Source: Adiantum capillus-veneris
Lineage: Eukaryota > Streptophyta > Polypodiopsida > Polypodiales > Pteridaceae
Direction of reading: 5' to 3'
Length of the DNA: 64,000 bases
Assembly (NCBI GenBank): GCA_014529385.2
Contig: CM043954.1
Location: forward strand, 95,497,247 to 95,561,246
The notes under the pieces were generated by a model. That model ran no database searches. It saw only the letters and a program-made list of their open reading frames with translations, and was not told the origin of the DNA. Both the position numbers and the translations under genes were made by a program. Positions 62,618 to 64,000 of this stretch are shown one piece after another. Numbering within the stretch: position 1 is the first letter of the stretch; the number at the start of each line of letters is the position of its first letter.

Positions 62618-62808
62618 CACGTGGAGGCGTAGTTAGACCATTGGGCTACCATGTCTGAGGTTTTGGGTTTGAATCCCCGGCATGAGTACACGGTTGTTCA
62701 ACCTGTGACCTTTTGCCAACTATTGTTCTTCCTCACGGTGTGTGCGCAACATTGTGTGTCGTTGATCCCATCACCTACGGATCATTAAGACCTTATATTA
62801 AACAGGAA
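62618..62808 (+). mobile_element. tRNA-derived SINE
   Basis: It has pol III promoter boxes with tRNA spacing: A-box-like TAGTTAGACCATTGG (62630-62644) and B-box-like GGGTTTGAATCCCC (62665-62678). The head resembles plant Au-type SINEs (GGCGTAGT...GGTTCGAATCCC). It does not fold as a tRNA gene. The 3' end is estimated. Confidence 0.6.
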
Positions 62809-63050
62809 TGTTCGGGAAAAGTGTGTCCTAGCTTATAATCGTGCAATTTGAAAATGAAAAATTCTTATGGAGAGGAAGAGGAAAAGGAAAAGGAAAAGGA
62901 AAATCCCACATGTATTCAAGGAAAAATAGTGTAAACATAATGAATTAGGTTACTTTCTCAAATTTTTCTTTTTAAAAAATCACAAGAAGAAATTATGTAT
63001 GGTTGCAAAAATGATCTTTCTCAAATCGGTCCTCATCGACCAATCATGCT
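62809..63050. repeat. Dispersed repeat, copy 2
   Basis: Diverged copy of 25598-25815, following the SINE directly. It contains a (GGAAAA)n-like run (62875-62905) not found in copy 1. Confidence 0.6.
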
Positions 63051-64000
63051 TTTTCAATTTACTAAATTTTAGCAATGCATGGTTATTCAAATCAATAAAG
63101 ACCTTTTTGAATACACACTTTTTAGGTTTGCAAACATGAGCTGCACATTTAGGGAAAAAAAGGCCAATGAGATTGCAATTAACATGATCCAGTTATACGC
63201 AGGAGAGTTAGCACAACCCATAGCCATTATACATAATCATAAAGGAATGTTCCTTTGATCCCATTCTAGTAAATAACCTTTATTGAAGATACCCAATGTC
63301 GTCAGTTCTTTAGAAATAATACTTGAACACATGGTTCAATATCTATGTCAATACCTTGATACAAAGGACTTGGTCATCCTGTTCACATTTAAGCAATTTT
63401 TAAACAAGGTGAGTGTCACGGATGCTTGAGAGTCAGTCTTCTTAAGTTTCCTACGCGAAAGCAATACAGAGATTCTCTAAAGTCTTGGAAGATTCTAGAA
63501 GAATTGTGAAAGATTGAAGAAAGTTCTAGAAGGTTCTAGAAGTTTGAAGGAGCATCTAGAAGTTCCTAAAACATTCTAGAAGCTTGAGAAACAACCTAAA
63601 AGGGTCTTAACCTCCTTAAACTTGCATTAGGAGAAAGTTGGATTCACTTTTGGGCCTTTCAGTTTTAGAGAGAGAGTGACGCTCGACCAATGAGGAAGAG
63701 GCTAACGTTACGTTGAAAATCGACATTTTGGAGTCAAGCTCTTTTAAAAAAAAGGAAGGAAATATTATTTTTGTTCATCAAATTGCACAATTTCATGCTT
63801 TCAATGCATAAATGCCGTTAGTCGTACTAACTCTGTACCGAGGAATTTCAGAACTTTCATTGAAGACTCTATCTAGTATCTTTGTTCCCGCCCAAATATG
63901 ACTTTGAGTAGCTCTACTTCCCTCTCAAAACTTCTTCCCTTCTTCATATTTGCGCTAACTTTTTTGTGTATTCTACAGCACACCATATCTATTTCTCGAA
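63051..64000. other. Right-edge region, no gene seen
   Basis: AT rich to about 63400, then the heat-shock-element-like array. It could be the promoter of a gene beyond the window or part of an LTR beginning near 63416 (TGTCACGGATGC). No coding domain. Confidence 0.4.
63488..63541. promoter_or_regulatory. Heat-shock element array
   Basis: GAA at 63519, TTC 63524, GAA 63529, TTC 63534, GAA 63539: five alternating pentamers in perfect 5-bp phase. A separate three-unit element is at 63488-63500 (GAA..TTC..GAA). Further TTCTAGAA-like sites continue to 63592. This is the binding pattern of heat-shock factor trimers. Whether it is functional or part of a minisatellite is open. Confidence 0.55.

Noticed and set aside
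62618-62690. tRNA gene
   Set aside because: A- and B-box-like sequences are present but no acceptor stem or cloverleaf forms; a SINE head explains it better.

Overview
This is plant nuclear DNA. Most of it is decayed Ty3/gypsy and Ty1/copia LTR retrotransposons, non-LTR debris and very long (GA)n microsatellites, with a few host genes between them. The two clear host genes have plant-type families and introns. They are a five-exon GDSL esterase/lipase and a SAM-domain gene resembling the WEEP/EGT2 group. The nested repeats, the 2 kb intron carrying a repeat and the GA richness point to a large land-plant genome, perhaps a fern or gymnosperm. The species cannot be read from the sequence. No bacterial operon, CRISPR array, rRNA or convincing tRNA gene is present.

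Layout. 1-7308 (-): Ty3/gypsy element cut by the window edge, with its 5' LTR at about 6494-7308. 6653-8372: dense (GA)n/(TG)n field with a 21-base G run. 8637-9718 (+): 3' part of a copia element. 11813-15660 (+): a second copia family. 16226-19774: noncoding repeat interval containing a TTAA-flanked inverted-repeat element (17021-18302). 19816-21044: two tail-to-tail non-LTR fragments. 21045-25484 (+): LTR element with 1.2 kb LTRs that carries only a Gag-like region and unrecognised coding sequence. 26800-28606 (+): SAM gene with a 5'-UTR intron and a uORF. 30143-34724 (-): GDSL esterase/lipase with a repeat in intron 2. 35391-38706: tandemly duplicated copia LTR and old copia debris. 39400-44516: non-LTR fragments, a G4 motif, microsatellites. 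44548-51300 (-): gypsy remnant interrupted by simple tandem arrays, with a perfect 276-bp tandem duplication. 51960-55390 (+): chromovirus remnant. 55436-60985: 99-bp (33-codon) host tandem repeat split by a structurally complete copia element (55641-60658, -). 61491-62072 (+): possible His/Pro-rich gene. 62618-63050: tRNA-derived SINE plus a dispersed repeat. 63488-63541: perfect heat-shock-element array near the right edge.

The GDSL protein is probably a secreted or vacuolar hydrolase. The SAM protein is probably an oligomerising adaptor. Nothing suggests that the host genes form one pathway. The most unusual signals are the dispersed family sharing a 3' hairpin plus A tail (seven copies, one inside the GDSL intron), the microsatellite that differs about sevenfold in length between the two LTRs of one element, the 33-codon repeat split by a datable insertion, the TTAA-flanked element with palindromic subterminal repeats, and the heat-shock-element array.
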